From assembly GCF_029543245.1 (NCBI RefSeq), contig NZ_JARQWV010000020.1, positions 1 to 64,000 on the forward strand: 64,000 nt of DNA. Reading direction: 5' to 3'. Of this stretch, positions 63,902 through 64,000 are shown piece by piece. Position numbers and translations under genes: made by a program. Below the pieces are notes generated by a model that did no database searches, was not told the origin of the DNA, and worked only from the letters and a program-made list of their open reading frames with translations. Each line of letters starts with the position of its first letter. Positions within the stretch are counted from its first letter, which is position 1. The DNA is from Caulobacter endophyticus. GTDB taxonomy: Bacteria; Pseudomonadota; Alphaproteobacteria; Caulobacterales; Caulobacteraceae.

Positions 63902-64000
63902 ATGCCTAGCCTCAACGAGATCCGCAGCACCTTCCTCGACTACTTCGGCAAGGCCGACCACGCCGTCACGCCGTCGGCGCCGCTGGTGCCGCAGAACGAT
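63902..64000 (+). CDS. alaS: alanine-tRNA ligase, N-terminal fragment (cut by window end)
   Basis: Only the first 33 codons are inside the window. They read [20 protein letters not shown] and then [13 protein letters not shown], the conserved opening of bacterial alanyl-tRNA synthetase (ligand-binding start of the class II catalytic core). The enzyme charges tRNA-Ala. The gene follows recA, as in Caulobacter and many alphaproteobacteria. The truncation is due to the window edge, not to a mutation. Confidence 0.95.
   Translation, partial: MPSLNEIRSTFLDYFGKADHAVTPSAPLVPQND

Overview
The window reads as chromosomal DNA of a high-GC alphaproteobacterium close to Caulobacter or Phenylobacterium. 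The grounds are the very GC-rich coding sequence, a recA-alaS order with an alphaproteobacterial LexA box (GAAC-N7-GAAC) in front of recA, three large TonB-dependent receptors, many two-component and one-component regulators, and several families of long palindromic intergenic repeats. No tRNA, rRNA, CRISPR array, integrase or transposase was seen. The first ~82 bases are G/C homopolymer runs that look like a poor contig end.

Layout. 0.1-10 kb: a fatty-acid oxidation multifunctional protein, adenine deaminase, a tandem TetR regulator, a hybrid histidine kinase, a serine hydrolase, a pirin and a small basic protein, with two large palindromic repeats. 10.4-13.1 kb: one clearly AT-richer gene, a NACHT-type STAND NTPase with a nuclease-like N-terminus and pentapeptide repeats, placed next to uvrB; it is the best candidate for acquired defence DNA. 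13.1-20.6 kb: uvrB, then four genes on the minus strand for exported proteins, led by a protein with a textbook double-glycine leader and calcium-loop motifs and followed at once by an exported alpha/beta hydrolase. 20.7-28.5 kb: LysR/SDR and AraC/SDR pairs, a PadR regulator with its membrane partner and a dyad-rich operator, a DUF885 metallopeptidase-like protein and a small membrane protein.

28.5-39.4 kb is a stress-response region: katG and oxyR, each with an OxyR-type site upstream, a Fur-family gene, a lone receiver, a FixJ-like regulator and a FixL-like kinase, a cupin, an AraC regulator, Dps, and a fusion of a cyclic-nucleotide-binding domain, a thioredoxin-fold domain and a thioredoxin-reductase-like flavoprotein that lacks the CxxC. 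39.4-48.2 kb: an orphan STN-type TonB receptor, a UBP-type zinc finger protein, and a likely periplasmic amine-oxidation set (RidA-like protein, cytochrome c, Tat-exported flavin amine oxidase) followed by a second TonB receptor. 48.6-56.5 kb: an exported propeller-like protein, then an ECF sigma factor, a FecR-like anti-sigma factor, an STN TonB receptor and a PhoD phosphatase, which form a cell-surface signalling and phosphorus-scavenging locus.

56.5-64 kb: a palindromic repeat, a GAF/PAS hybrid kinase, an EAL-domain protein divergent from recA across the LexA box, recA with its terminator and two more repeat copies, a pair of overlapping small genes for a membrane and an exported protein, and the first 33 codons of alaS, cut by the window end. 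Many start codons here are GTG or TTG; starts were chosen from ribosome binding sites and family N-termini and are discussed per gene.
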